Shown: positions 8,540 through 18,596 of the stretch, piece by piece
Numbering within the stretch: position 1 is the first letter of the stretch
Layout: each line of letters begins with the position of its first letter
NCBI GenBank assembly: GCA_035341855.1
Contig: DAOQWA010000005.1
Location: 1 to 64,000, forward strand
Reading direction: 5' to 3'
Origin: QQVM01 sp035341855
GTDB lineage: Bacteria > Bacteroidota > Bacteroidia > AKYH767-A > 2013-40CM-41-45
Length of the DNA stretch: 64,000 bases
Made by a program: the position numbers and the translations under genes
Notes under the pieces: model-generated
What the model was told of the DNA's origin: nothing
Seen by the model: the letters and a program-made list of their open reading frames with translations, nothing else
Databases searched by the model: none

Positions 8540-11086
8540 TTATTCCTGAAAATATACACGCTTTACGCGTTGGCTGATGTTTGACAGAACTTCGTAAGGA
8601 ATCGTTCCTAATTTTTTTGCAAGATCTGTCACCGGTAGTTCTGCACCGAATACAATTACTTCATCCCCTTCTCTTGCCGGAATATCAGTAACATCCAGCA
8701 TGGTCATGTCCATACAAACGTTTCCTATGATAGGAGCGAGTTTACCATTTAACCACATTTTACCAACACCATTACTAAGTTTTCTATTCACTCCATCGGC
8801 ATAACCGATTGCTACTGTGGCAACGACCGTATCTCTTTTCAGCTTCCCACCACGACTATAGCCTATAGTTTCATTGGAACTGACATGCTTTATCTGTGAA
8901 ATAGTAGTCCGCAACGTGGCTACCTGCATCAAATGTTGTTGTTCCTGTGGCGTTGCTGCAACACCATACAGACCGATACCAAGGCGAACCATATCCAACT
9001 GTGCTTCACTGAACCTTAAAATACCGGAAGAATTTAATATATGTTTAAGGATAGGATAATCAAATGCATTGCAGATAACCTTGCTCATCCTCTCAAATTT
9101 TTCCAACTGCATTCGTGTAAAACCATCGTGTTCTGCTTCATCGCTTGCAGCCAGGTGTGAAAAAACCGATTCAATTTTAACACGACGTATATTCTTCAGG
9201 CGTACTACCATTTGATTCAATTCATTCTCTTCGAATCCGAGACGATGCATTCCTGTATCCAGCTTAATGTGTATCCTGAATTGATCTCCTTCATGCTTTT
9301 GCAATTCATCGCTGATCTGATTCAGGAGTCGTAAATTGTAGATTTCAGGTTCCAGACTATATTGAACCATCGATTCGAAACTTTGAACCTCAGGGTTCAT
9401 TACCATAATAGGTAAAGTAATTCCTGCTTTGCGTAATTCTACGCCTTCATCTGTATATGCAACGGCAAGATAATCTACATGGTGAAACTGCAGGATGTTT
9501 GCAATCTCAAAGCTGCCACTTCCATATGAAGCAGCTTTCACCATAGCCATTAACCTGGTACCCGGGCGAAGGCGAGATCTATAGAAATTCAGATTGTGTA
9601 CCAGTGCATTGAGGTTGATCTCAAGAATTGTCTCATGAGCCTTTTGCTGAAGCAGCTTACTTATCTTTTCGAAGCCAAAAGGTCTGGCGCCTTTGATGAG
9701 TATTGTTTCATCCCGAAAACTTTGCTGAGGAAAATCTTTCAGAAATTCTTCTGTCGATTTGAAAAACTTCTTTGGCAGATCAAAGACATGTTCCTGACGG
9801 GAAATTGCTTCACCTATTCCGATCATACGATCTACTCCTTTAGCCTTTAATAGATTTGCTACCTCTTTATAGAGTACTTCCTCATTTTTTCCGCTTTGCA
9901 AAATGTCTGAAAGAATAATTGATCGGATTTTATGTTGTTTCTGCTGATTTAAGAAGTCTAGTGCTACACGTAGCGAACCTATATCAGAATTATAACTATC
10001 GTTGATAACAGAAGAATTATTTATCCCGGTTTTCATCTCCAGTCGCATGGCAACAGGGCTGAGAAACAACATTCTTTCAGCTATCTGGTCTTCATCCAGA
10101 CCTAGTTTTAGAAGCAGAGCCCAGCAGTTTATTGCATTTTCAATTGAGGCATCATCAGTAAATGGGATCCGGATTTTTTGAAAAGCGTTCTTGTAAACAG
10201 CTTGAATTTCCGATTCTCCTTCCAAGCGATTAACCCGACCAACCTGCAAGTCGGATTTTCCTTTCCGGGACCAGGTAAAGAGTTCAGGACCATCGTCACG
10301 CCCAAAAGTTTTTTGGACAATCTCATGTATTTCTGGATAGTCTTTACAATAAATCAAAGTCTTCACACCTGCGAAGAGCTTCAGTTTTTCCCTGACCTTT
10401 TGTTCTGTATTTTCAAAATTCTCATCATGCGCAGAACCAATGTTTGTGAATAAACCTATCGTAGGATGAATGATCTTTTCAAGCTTTTCCATCTCATTGG
10501 GCAATGAGATTCCCGCTTCGAAGATCGCAAGTTGATTTTCTTCTTGCATCAACCATACGGATAAAGGCACACCTATCTGCGAATTAAAACTTTTTGGACT
10601 TCGAACGATATTATGATCAGGACGAAGCAACTGATATAACCACTCTTTGACGATAGTCTTTCCATTACTTCCTGTAATTCCAATAACAGGTATTTTAAAA
10701 CGATTGCGATGGCAAGCACTCAAAGTTTGTAAGGCTGCCAAGGAATCTTCAACTATAATGAAATTTGCCTGGAGTGTTTTGAATTCATCTTTGAATTCAT
10801 TCACAATAAAATTTCGTACACCTTGCTTCACCATATCGGCAATGAAGCGATGACCATCATGACGATTCCCTTTTATTGCAAAAAATAAGGAGCTGTCTGC
10901 ATGTATGATCTTCCTACTGTCTGTTAAAAGCTCAAGAATTCCGGAGTAGTCGGGCGCCTGTTGTACAAGTTTGCCGGAAATTATCTCCGAAATTTCATTG
11001 ATTCTATACTTATATTCCGGATTGGAAAGCAATTTATTAAGATTTTGATCTTTCTTTGTTAAAACATACCCGGCACAATGGTACAT
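8540..11086 (-). CDS. Fused MurF (UDP-MurNAc-tripeptide--D-Ala-D-Ala ligase) and alanine racemase
   Basis: This 848-residue protein joins two enzymes of peptidoglycan precursor synthesis. Residues of about 30-450 are MurF, with the ATP-binding GITGSNGKT near 134; residues of about 475-848 are a PLP-dependent alanine racemase, with the PLP lysine in MVKAASYGSG near 511 and the catalytic tyrosine in IGYSRGGK near 738. The racemase makes D-Ala, which becomes the D-Ala-D-Ala that MurF adds. The fusion is known in Bacteroidota. The ATG at 11086 overlaps the upstream tdk by 50 bases and gives an unusual N-terminal extension; a TTG at 11032, five bases after the tdk stop, is a credible alternative start. 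One glycine-rich P-loop lysine is intact, so both halves look active. Confidence 0.95.
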   Translation of the reverse strand: MYHCAGYVLTKKDQNLNKLLSNPEYKYRINEISEIISGKLVQQAPDYSGILELLTDSRKIIHADSSLFFAIKGNRHDGHRFIADMVKQGVRNFIVNEFKDEFKTLQANFIIVEDSLAALQTLSACHRNRFKIPVIGITGSNGKTIVKEWLYQLLRPDHNIVRSPKSFNSQIGVPLSVWLMQEENQLAIFEAGISLPNEMEKLEKIIHPTIGLFTNIGSAHDENFENTEQKVREKLKLFAGVKTLIYCKDYPEIHEIVQKTFGRDDGPELFTWSRKGKSDLQVGRVNRLEGESEIQAVYKNAFQKIRIPFTDDASIENAINCWALLLKLGLDEDQIAERMLFLSPVAMRLEMKTGINNSSVINDSYNSDIGSLRVALDFLNQQKQHKIRSIILSDILQSGKNEEVLYKEVANLLKAKGVDRMIGIGEAISRQEHVFDLPKKFFKSTEEFLKDFPQQSFRDETILIKGARPFGFEKISKLLQQKAHETILEINLNALVHNLNFYRSRLRPGTRLMAMVKAASYGSGSFEIANILQFHHVDYLAVAYTDEGVELRKAGITLPIMVMNPEVQSFESMVQYSLEPEIYNLRLLNQISDELQKHEGDQFRIHIKLDTGMHRLGFEENELNQMVVRLKNIRRVKIESVFSHLAASDEAEHDGFTRMQLEKFERMSKVICNAFDYPILKHILNSSGILRFSEAQLDMVRLGIGLYGVAATPQEQQHLMQVATLRTTISQIKHVSSNETIGYSRGGKLKRDTVVATVAIGYADGVNRKLSNGVGKMWLNGKLAPIIGNVCMDMTMLDVTDIPAREGDEVIVFGAELPVTDLAKKLGTIPYEVLSNISQRVKRVYFQE

Positions 11087-11618
11087 AACTATCCTGCTCC
11101 CCCAATAAAATTCTGGAGGAATTAGTCACCGTTCGATGTGAATGATTCGCAAGGTTTCCGCATTTCATACAGATAGCATGAACCTTAGTCACAAATTCAG
11201 CAATTGCCAGCATTTGAGGAATCGGTCCGAAAGGATTTCCCAGATAGTCCATGTCCAAACCCGCAACAATTACACGGATACCTCTATTTGCCAGAGCTTG
11301 AGCAACAGAAGGAAGTTCATCATCAAAAAATTGTGCTTCGTCAATACCGACAACCTCTACATCATTTGCTAACAACAGGATCTGTGAAGAAGAATCAACA
11401 GGTGTTGAATGGATCGAATTTGAATCATGCGAAACTACATTGACCTCATCATAACGAGTGTCAAGTTTAGGCTTAAAAATTTCAACTTTTTGCCTGGCTA
11501 TCTTTGCCCTTTTAAGCCGACGGATCAGCTCTTCTGTCTTACCGGAAAACATTGAACCACAAATCACTTCAACGTGACCGTGATGATGCGACCCGGGTTT
11601 TAACTGCTCTAAAAACAT
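11037..11618 (-). CDS. tdk: Thymidine kinase (type II)
   Basis: This 193-residue enzyme phosphorylates thymidine to dTMP with ATP in the salvage pathway. The P-loop GSMFSGKT is at residues 21-28, the Walker B-like GIDEAQFFD near 88-96, and two zinc-binding cysteine pairs are visible (CMKC near 150 and CRVC near 182). Length and motif order match the tetrameric type II enzymes. A HHHGH stretch precedes the core but is probably not functional. Its 3' end overlaps the annotated ATG of the MurF-racemase gene by 50 bases on the same strand, suggesting co-transcription and possible translational coupling. Confidence 0.96.
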   Translation of the reverse strand: MFLEQLKPGSHHHGHVEVICGSMFSGKTEELIRRLKRAKIARQKVEIFKPKLDTRYDEVNVVSHDSNSIHSTPVDSSSQILLLANDVEVVGIDEAQFFDDELPSVAQALANRGIRVIVAGLDMDYLGNPFGPIPQMLAIAEFVTKVHAICMKCGNLANHSHRTVTNSSRILLGEQDSYVPLCRVCFNKERSKS

Positions 11619-11918
11619 AATATTTTTGTGGTGGTAAACTTACGGAAAACGGACTAGGATTTCGCTGAATATTTCAATTTTTTTGAAGCAGTTTGTGATA
11701 CAGACATGCATAGTTGGCATGTATTGTCCCCTTTTTATAGATGAAACTTGTTTTTGGCCTGTATCCCTTTTTTAAGGCGTTTTTGCCCGGGACTGATAAA
11801 ATTTTTAAACATTTTTTGCGTTTTACAGTATACTAAATTTATATCTTTATAAATGAGCAACAAATAATGCCCGAATGGGTAAAAAGCATCCCGGAAATTA
11901 CCAGCATAAAAAACCACC
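11619..11918. other. Intergenic region between divergent tdk and a conserved hypothetical gene
   Basis: These 300 bases carry no gene I can support. They separate two divergent genes, so they should hold promoters for both. On the plus strand TATCTTTA at 11842-11849 is one base from the Bacteroidota -7 consensus TAnnTTTG and lies about 70 bases before the hypothetical gene. I saw no hairpin or repeat. Confidence 0.4.
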
Positions 11919-12749
11919 ATGGATTTAACTTCTCTTCAGAAAGAAATCGAAAGCAACTTAAAGAAATTATCAGAACAGCATCAAGAACTGGCATCTGCAA
12001 ATGAAGACAATCCACCTGAAGTAATGATGGAATTTATCAAAGGTGTGAAGGATCTGTATCAGCGAGCACTTGACTTGCAACAGCAGCGTTCATTGCAGGC
12101 ATTGGAAAAAATTGAAAAGACGATTGCGGCAAGATATGCTACACTTCCTCCACCACAGAAGGTTCAGCCTGTTCATGTAGAATCCTTGCTTACTAAGAGT
12201 TCCTTACAAACTCCTCCTCCACAGCCGCCTGTTCAGGAAGTCATTCAGGTTGCAGAACAGACAGCAGTACCCAAGCCTGCTCCTTCACATCCTTCAATGG
12301 ATGAGCTTCTTCTAGCAGCAGCGAACAAGGCAGCAGCAGCAAAGAATAATCCGGGTGGAACAGGAAGAAAAAAAGTAATCACTGATATTCATGACAGATT
12401 CGATGAAGTACCGACCTTAGCAGGAAAATTCAATGATCAAGACTCCATTGCCAAACGAATGGCGGGAAGTAAAACACAAACCGGTGTCGCAGAAAAACTT
12501 CAGCGTAAACCAATATCTGATCTGAAAGCAGCTATTGGCACAAATGAAAAATTTCTTTTTATCAATCATTTGTTCTCCGGTGATGCCCCAAGTTATAATC
12601 TTGCCATTGAACTGTTGAATAAGAGTGCTAATCTCGAATCTGCTAAAAGCTATATCTATCAGGACCTGATTATCAAATACGACTGGGATGCTACGACACA
12701 TCCTGCGACATTATTTATTGATCTCGTAGAACGTCGCTTTATCTCCTGA
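11919..12749 (+). CDS. Conserved hypothetical cytoplasmic protein
   Basis: I do not recognise a named family for this 276-residue protein. It has no signal peptide or membrane segment. Residues of about 1-75 are predicted helical and coiled-coil-like (many Gln, Glu, Leu); residues of about 80-140 are a Pro/Gln/Ala-rich low-complexity linker; the C-terminal 90 residues, starting near SDLKAAIGTNEKFLF, form a compact helical domain with an IYQDLIIKYDWD motif. My impression is that the C-terminal part is conserved in Bacteroidota genomes, but I cannot verify that here. It ends 9 bases before rsmI and is probably co-transcribed with it. The layout (coiled coil, linker, domain) suggests a scaffold or adaptor role, which is only a guess. 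Confidence 0.8.
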   Translation: MDLTSLQKEIESNLKKLSEQHQELASANEDNPPEVMMEFIKGVKDLYQRALDLQQQRSLQALEKIEKTIAARYATLPPPQKVQPVHVESLLTKSSLQTPPPQPPVQEVIQVAEQTAVPKPAPSHPSMDELLLAAANKAAAAKNNPGGTGRKKVITDIHDRFDEVPTLAGKFNDQDSIAKRMAGSKTQTGVAEKLQRKPISDLKAAIGTNEKFLFINHLFSGDAPSYNLAIELLNKSANLESAKSYIYQDLIIKYDWDATTHPATLFIDLVERRFIS

Positions 12750-12758
12750 CGCTAGTAT

Positions 12759-13493
12759 ATGTCAAAGCTAATCCTGGTTCCCACACCTATTGGCAATCTT
12801 GAAGATATCACTCTTCGTGCCATTCGTGTGTTGAAGGAAGCTGATTTAATTCTCGCTGAGGATACCCGTACAAGCAGTCATTTATTAAAACATCTGGGCA
12901 TCTCAAAGCCGATGAAATCTTATCATGCACACAATGAACATAAGGTGCTTGAAGAGATCGTTCAAGGTATTGAAGGCGGAAAAATGATTGCGCTTATCAC
13001 TGATGCCGGTACACCCGGAATATCTGATCCTGGATTTTTAATCGTAAGGGAATGTCTTCGTCATGGAATCACAGTTGAAACTTTACCCGGACCTACAGCT
13101 TTTATTCCTGCTTTGGTTAATTCAGGATTACCATGCGATCGCTTTTGTTTTGAAGGTTTTCTTCCTCAGAAAAAAGGAAGGCAAACCCGTATAGGAAATT
13201 TGGTCGCAGAACAGAGGACGATGATATTTTATGAATCGCCATATCGTCTCCTAAAAACACTAGGACAATTTTGCGAAGCCTTTGGAGAAGAACGGCAGGC
13301 ATGTGTATCCAGGGAGATCAGCAAACTTTTCGAAGAAAATTTTAAGGGATCATTAAAAGAATGTCTGGATCATTTTTCTACCAAGACTGTCAAGGGAGAA
13401 ATTGTCATTGTCGTTGCAGGATGTCCTGAACCGGCGATAAAAAAAAACAATAGAGCTAAGTCTGAAAACAGTCCCGAAGAAGAAAAGGCTTGA
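12759..13493 (+). CDS. rsmI: 16S rRNA (cytidine-1402-2'-O)-methyltransferase RsmI
   Basis: This 244-residue SAM-dependent enzyme belongs to the tetrapyrrole methylase fold. It begins with LILVPTPIGNLEDITLRAIRVL, then AEDTRTSSHLLKHLGI, then the SAM-binding TDAGTPGISDPG, then LPGPTAFIPALVNSGLP and FYESPYRLLKTL, all hallmarks of RsmI. It 2'-O-methylates C1402 of 16S rRNA in the decoding centre. The protein is slightly shorter than the E. coli enzyme because the C-terminal extension is reduced to a charged tail. It follows a hypothetical gene by 9 bases; the hemW gene faces it with no bases between the two stop codons. Confidence 0.96.
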   Translation: MSKLILVPTPIGNLEDITLRAIRVLKEADLILAEDTRTSSHLLKHLGISKPMKSYHAHNEHKVLEEIVQGIEGGKMIALITDAGTPGISDPGFLIVRECLRHGITVETLPGPTAFIPALVNSGLPCDRFCFEGFLPQKKGRQTRIGNLVAEQRTMIFYESPYRLLKTLGQFCEAFGEERQACVSREISKLFEENFKGSLKECLDHFSTKTVKGEIVIVVAGCPEPAIKKNNRAKSENSPEEEKA

Positions 13494-14630
13494 TCACTCT
13501 TCCAATTCAGTAAAAAAGTCGGCTGCGATCCGGTCAGCGTAAAATTTACCTTTGTGTGTAAGTCGATAATGGGATCCTGCTCGTTCCATCATGTCATCCT
13601 GAATTTGAAAATCTGCTATTGCCAGGAAGGTCATAGATTGCTCCTTCCCGAATTCCTTTTTGATAAGCTCAGGATCAATACCTGTTGAAGTGCGTAATCT
13701 GGTTAGGATGTACTCATTATATTTATTCTCCGTACTCAATATTTCCACCTCGGCAGGAACAGTTCCTTGCATCATTTTGCGGATGTACTCATGGTTATTG
13801 GAAATATTCCATTGCCGGCTTGAAATATTGTAGGAATGAGCTGAAGGTCCTACACCCAGATATATTTCGCCCTGCCAGTAAGAAGTATTATGTTTTGAAC
13901 GAAATCCCGGCAATGCAAAATTAGATATCTCATAATGCTCAAAACCGGCCTTACTTGCCTTATCCATCAATATCTCAAAATGACGGGCAGATTTTTCATC
14001 ATCAACATCTGTTACGGCTTTTGATTTGATCATTTTAGCAAGAGCAGTCCTTGATTCGACTGTAAGAGAATAACATGAAAGATGTTGAACACCCATTGCA
14101 AAAGCGAGGTCCAAATTTTTATTCCATTGTGTGTCATCTAAGGATTGCACACCATATATCAGATCGATACTAATATTTTTAATTCCTACTTTTTGAGCAT
14201 CCTTCACACATTGATGAGCTTGCTCAACGGTATGAGCCCGGTTCATGAACTTTAGATCTTCTTCCGAAAAACTCTGAATACCTATACTAAGACGGTTAAT
14301 GCCGGCATCTTTCAATTGTTGAAGTTTTTCAAGATCCAAATCATCCGGATTAGCTTCCAATGTAATTTCAGGACTACGAACTATCTCAAAGTTATCTCTT
14401 ATTTCTGCCATTATTTCTCTTATCTCTATTCCTTCGAGTATAGAGGGTGTTCCTCCACCGAAATAAATTGTATCGACAAACTTATTTTCCAAATAAGGTC
14501 GACGAAGAGATATCTCAAGCTTAATGGCTGTAAGCAATTCTTCTTTATTCTTCAAAGTTGTCGAAAAATGAAAATCACAATAATGACAGGCTTGTTTGCA
14601 GAAAGGAATGTGGATGTAGATGCCCGGCAT
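13494..14630 (-). CDS. hemW: Radical SAM haem chaperone HemW
   Basis: This 378-residue radical SAM protein starts with MPGIYIHIPFCKQACHYCDF, which contains the CxxxCxxC cluster-binding motif followed by the YFGGGTPS motif of the HemW/HemN-like group. It is shorter than oxygen-independent coproporphyrinogen oxidase HemN and lacks its N-terminal extension, matching HemW, which binds haem and delivers it to target haem proteins. The frame extends to 14660, but the ATG at 14630 gives the conserved N-terminus. A role in haem delivery would fit the haem-rich electron-transfer operon at 42-51 kb, though no specific link is shown. Confidence 0.92.
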   Translation of the reverse strand: MPGIYIHIPFCKQACHYCDFHFSTTLKNKEELLTAIKLEISLRRPYLENKFVDTIYFGGGTPSILEGIEIREIMAEIRDNFEIVRSPEITLEANPDDLDLEKLQQLKDAGINRLSIGIQSFSEEDLKFMNRAHTVEQAHQCVKDAQKVGIKNISIDLIYGVQSLDDTQWNKNLDLAFAMGVQHLSCYSLTVESRTALAKMIKSKAVTDVDDEKSARHFEILMDKASKAGFEHYEISNFALPGFRSKHNTSYWQGEIYLGVGPSAHSYNISSRQWNISNNHEYIRKMMQGTVPAEVEILSTENKYNEYILTRLRTSTGIDPELIKKEFGKEQSMTFLAIADFQIQDDMMERAGSHYRLTHKGKFYADRIAADFFTELEE

Positions 14631-14722
14631 GTATACTAGAATTAATTTATCGCTACTCAATGAGAGGAATAAAACTTATCAGATTCCAACAAGGAAAAAA
14701 CTCCCTGAGTAAAATCTGAAGA

Positions 14723-15880
14723 CTATACCTTCTGCTTCTTCAACACAATTCGAAAAGTTGTTCCCGTTCCAATCTCAGAGCTTTTCACGAAAATTTGTCC
14801 GTCGTGGTATTCTTCAATGATCCTTTTGCTTAATGAGAGACCTAATCCCCAGCCACGATTTTTTGTCGTATAGCCTGGTTTGAAAATAGTTTTGTATGAT
14901 GATTTAGGAATACCTTTTCCTGAATCTTTAATATCGATGTAGACAAATTGCTGCTGGTCTGTGATAAGCACATTGATGTCACCTGTTCCGCCCATGGCAT
15001 CGAGAGCGTTCTTCAATATATTCTCTATCACCCATTCAAAGAGTGGAATATTCATAGGTGCAAAGACTTCATGAGAAGGACTCTGCACATTAAAGATCGC
15101 TTTGTTAGATGTTCGTGTGCGGATATAATCTACCGAATGTTTCATGACGATGGCAACATTCTCCTTGTGTAATGATGGAGCTGAACCGATCTTCGAAAAA
15201 CGTTCAGTAATAGTTTGCAAACGTTCTACATCCTTCTCAATCTCTTTGGTATATTCTTCGCTTGTGCCTTTGAGTTTCAAAAAATCCAGCCAGGCAATGA
15301 GCGATGATAAGGGCGTACCCAACTGGTGAGCAGTTTCTTTAGCCATTCCGACCCACACTTGATTTTGCTCTGCCTTTCTAGATGTACTGAATGCCAAATA
15401 GGAAACAAACAAAAACAATGCAATTACTGCCAACTGGAAATAAGGGTAATAGCGGAGACGAATCAATAAATCGGAGTCTTTATAAAGTATATATTGAAAA
15501 AGATTCTGACCGATATGTATTTCTATTGGTTCATGTTGCTTGCGCATTTCCTGCAATTGTTGTTGCAGGTATCCCGGCTTTATCGCTTTTGCCGAATCGA
15601 GGTTACGGAATGAGATAACCTTAAAATCCTGATCCGCCCAAATAACGGGGATGGTATTATTGTTACTGATTACAGTACTCAGAAAATTTATATCGGTATT
15701 CACTTCCGAGACATCAGAAAGCCTCTTAGTTGCCTCTGCCCAAAGCTGAATTTTTTTATTCTCTTCTTCAGCGAGCCTGTTCACCAATTTATTGGTATAC
15801 CACAATGATGCTGCACCGATCATCAAGGCCGTGAGCAAAAGCAGTATTTTCCAACGTTGTTTTTGGCTATAGATATTCAA
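14723..15880 (-). CDS. Orphan membrane sensor histidine kinase
   Basis: The 385-residue protein has two hydrophobic segments (about residues 12-29 and 145-163) around an extracytoplasmic domain of about 115 residues. The cytoplasmic part has an H-box, KETAHQLGTPLSSL, near residue 178 and a HATPase domain with N-box NILKNALDAM, DSGKGIP, and GWGLGLSLSKRIIEEY. It would autophosphorylate on the histidine and pass phosphate to a response regulator. No response regulator gene is adjacent, so the partner is elsewhere or the signalling is cross-wired. The sensed signal is unknown; the sensor domain does not show a PAS or CHASE signature that I recognise. Confidence 0.9.
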   Translation of the reverse strand: MNIYSQKQRWKILLLLTALMIGAASLWYTNKLVNRLAEEENKKIQLWAEATKRLSDVSEVNTDINFLSTVISNNNTIPVIWADQDFKVISFRNLDSAKAIKPGYLQQQLQEMRKQHEPIEIHIGQNLFQYILYKDSDLLIRLRYYPYFQLAVIALFLFVSYLAFSTSRKAEQNQVWVGMAKETAHQLGTPLSSLIAWLDFLKLKGTSEEYTKEIEKDVERLQTITERFSKIGSAPSLHKENVAIVMKHSVDYIRTRTSNKAIFNVQSPSHEVFAPMNIPLFEWVIENILKNALDAMGGTGDINVLITDQQQFVYIDIKDSGKGIPKSSYKTIFKPGYTTKNRGWGLGLSLSKRIIEEYHDGQIFVKSSEIGTGTTFRIVLKKQKV

Positions 15881-15973
15881 GCAGTGCAGAATTTAATTAA
15901 AAACGAAGCTTTTTGTTAAAGATTGTCTCATTTCAGGGCGCAAAGATGAAAGATTTTGCGCATGTAAAAAATT

Positions 15974-18520
15974 CTATTGTCCATCATCTTCCCAATCGAT
16001 CTGCATTTCTTCTTTTTTAGGCTTTTTAGGCACTTTTATGGTGTCTTTTTTGAAAAAACCGAACTCCTCCTTAAGGATGGCTTTCATGGTTTGCTTCTCT
16101 GTAGCTAAATCGGTTTTGAGCTTTTCAGTAGCTCCCTTTCTGTCGTAACCAAATCTTGGATTGTCGATCGGGCCTTTCATAGTGATAAGCAACTTGGTTC
16201 TTCCTAAACCATCATCTTCAATTTCACCAAATTCGGTTTTGTTCTGCTTAACCTTTTTCCCCAAAACATCAGACAGCAATAATTGAAGCCGGTAGTCGAC
16301 GACATTATTAAAATCATGAACACCGCTGGCAGAGAGATTCAAGGCAGAGGAGTTGATTTCCATTAATGGGATATTGATCTTTCGATCTGCAATAGAGATC
16401 TGATTTTTAATGGTAGAAAATTTAATATGATTCAGATCCGGGACTTTAATGTATTTCGCCAGAGCTTGGATGGGTATGAAATTATTTAACTCTCCATTCT
16501 GTATCGTTATATCGGCAAGAGAACGAACTTTTGCAGGATTTATCACAAGTCCGGTTGTCCAACTTGAAGTAAATTGTATTTGCGCATTAATCTTTCCTTT
16601 TACGTTTTGATCAGTCATGGTTGCCTGTCCGAAGTTCTCAAGCTGTGTAAATAGTTCCGTAATATCAAGAGATGCTACCCTTGCATCACAGCTCATCAGA
16701 ATACTATCTTTCCTTGATGCATTGATAGTTGCGTCCATATAAATCATTCCATCCATAGCTGCAAATGTCAATTCCTTTCCGGAAATTACTTGCCTGTTCA
16801 ACAAAATATTTCCCTGCAATCTTGAAGCACTGAATTTTCTGAACTTCAAATTACCAATGCTTACGGCAAGATGGCTGTACAATCTAGGATTGAATTTCAT
16901 GATATAGGAAGTATCCTCTGAAGAAGATGATTTATCCGCCAAGAGTTCATCAAGATCCAGAAGTTTGGAGCTAAGTCGTGCATTGAATTCCGCTGATTGT
17001 TCAGGTATAAAAATGAAGTTGACAAAATTCTTGAACAAGCCTGTAACTTGTACATCACTTGCAGAAATATTTCCCCGTAAGGCTTCCACTTTTAGATCAT
17101 TGTCCTGCAGCGTGAGCTTACCTTGAATATTTTTATACTCAAGTGGATTATATTTAAGAACAAAGCTCACATTGCTTAACTCAATAGTACCTGAAGATTG
17201 AACTTTGTACCTCTGTCCTACGCTATAGTTCTGTACATCCTTTACTTTGCCCGCAAAGGCTACATTGAAATTCAATCCGCCATTCAGGGATACAAGAGTA
17301 TCCAGTGAAATAAAGTGACGAACATTCGCAAGGTCAAGTGAAGCCGAAGCGTGCATGTTAAGGAATGGATCATACAAGTCATCCAGTCGCAGGTCTGCCT
17401 TGATCGCATTGCCTCCAAGCATGGCACTCATTCCAGGGATAACCAGTTCACTTTTCCCTGTTCGTCCTCTGTTACGAAATGAACCGTTCAAATCGATATT
17501 ACTTAAGGAAACACTGCTTTCCTTAGGCGTGATCGTTCCATTGCGAATAGAGAATTCTACTGCCACTGAAGGAATATTCTCTCCACCGGCCTTACCCTCC
17601 AAAATGATATTGCATAAAAATCGTCCCTTACTTTTATAGTCGCTGAAGTATTTTACGTATTGTGGTGGTAACATACTTATGAAAGATTCCAGGTCTGCTT
17701 CATAAGCTTTGATTGATAAATTTAATATTGTCGAACTAAGGACTGAAATAACATTGCCTGCTACATCAAACTCAAGTTCTGCGATCTTCACTCTGCTTTT
17801 GTCAAACTTGTAGGTCTCGTCGACAGTATTAACATGAATTCCGGAATGAATGCTTACAGGTTTTTGGCTAACATAATTTGTTGCGCCGGCATAAAAATGT
17901 TGCATAAACAAATCAGCAGAAGTTGTTAGTGTAAACTGTTCATCAGAAAACTTACCGCTAATCTCTGCTTCAATAGCTTTCATTAAATAATGCTGATCAT
18001 TTTTTTCATCCTCATAGCGGATAAGCATATTGGTTAAAAGAATCTGTTGCAAATCAATTACCGGAGAGGCTTTCGTCGAATCATCTGAAGATTTCCAAAA
18101 ATGATAATTATTCTTCCCGTCTTTGTCCAATCTGATGTTCAGACTCCCATTTTTTGCAACTATCTTTTTAATAGCAATTTCATTCTTGAAAACCGAACTA
18201 ATGTCAAAAAGCAAAGACAAGCGATCCGCATACAAAAGTGTATCATCAGGAAGGCTTTTTAGTACACCCTTGGCCATTACTTTTTCCAGATCAACTGATG
18301 CATAAGGAAAATGCCGGAAGACGCTGAATTCAAACTGAACAACTTTGATTTCTGTGTCAAGATTCTTGTTGAGTTCGGTGATGATCATTTTCTTGATGTC
18401 ATCCCCATAAAAAAAACCAATAAGAAGTCCTACAGAAATGACTCCCAATGCAAAAATGCCGGAAATTTTAGCAGCAATTTTAAGATATGTCCTGACTTTA
18501 CTCTTCATTGTTGATTTCAA
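15974..18520 (-). CDS. AsmA-like protein (C-terminal AsmA domain)
   Basis: This 848-residue protein has one N-terminal membrane segment (about residues 14-35) followed by a long periplasmic region of beta-strand character. The N-terminal part (FSVFRHFPYASVDLEKVMAKG) and the C-terminal part (NPRFGYDRKG) match the AsmA/DUF3971 style. AsmA-family proteins are large repeating-beta-groove proteins that span the periplasm and are implicated in phospholipid transport to the outer membrane. The start may be the ATG at 18520 or the one four codons later at 18508. It is flanked by the histidine kinase and superoxide dismutase genes on the same strand but with gaps over 90 bases, so probably has its own promoter. 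Confidence 0.85.
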   Translation of the reverse strand: MKSTMKSKVRTYLKIAAKISGIFALGVISVGLLIGFFYGDDIKKMIITELNKNLDTEIKVVQFEFSVFRHFPYASVDLEKVMAKGVLKSLPDDTLLYADRLSLLFDISSVFKNEIAIKKIVAKNGSLNIRLDKDGKNNYHFWKSSDDSTKASPVIDLQQILLTNMLIRYEDEKNDQHYLMKAIEAEISGKFSDEQFTLTTSADLFMQHFYAGATNYVSQKPVSIHSGIHVNTVDETYKFDKSRVKIAELEFDVAGNVISVLSSTILNLSIKAYEADLESFISMLPPQYVKYFSDYKSKGRFLCNIILEGKAGGENIPSVAVEFSIRNGTITPKESSVSLSNIDLNGSFRNRGRTGKSELVIPGMSAMLGGNAIKADLRLDDLYDPFLNMHASASLDLANVRHFISLDTLVSLNGGLNFNVAFAGKVKDVQNYSVGQRYKVQSSGTIELSNVSFVLKYNPLEYKNIQGKLTLQDNDLKVEALRGNISASDVQVTGLFKNFVNFIFIPEQSAEFNARLSSKLLDLDELLADKSSSSEDTSYIMKFNPRLYSHLAVSIGNLKFRKFSASRLQGNILLNRQVISGKELTFAAMDGMIYMDATINASRKDSILMSCDARVASLDITELFTQLENFGQATMTDQNVKGKINAQIQFTSSWTTGLVINPAKVRSLADITIQNGELNNFIPIQALAKYIKVPDLNHIKFSTIKNQISIADRKINIPLMEINSSALNLSASGVHDFNNVVDYRLQLLLSDVLGKKVKQNKTEFGEIEDDGLGRTKLLITMKGPIDNPRFGYDRKGATEKLKTDLATEKQTMKAILKEEFGFFKKDTIKVPKKPKKEEMQIDWEDDGQ

Positions 18521-18596
18521 CGAAGGTCAGAATAAGAAATTGTCGCAAGCAGTGAAGATCAAGTAATTGCTAACAGATTTATCACGATCACGATAT

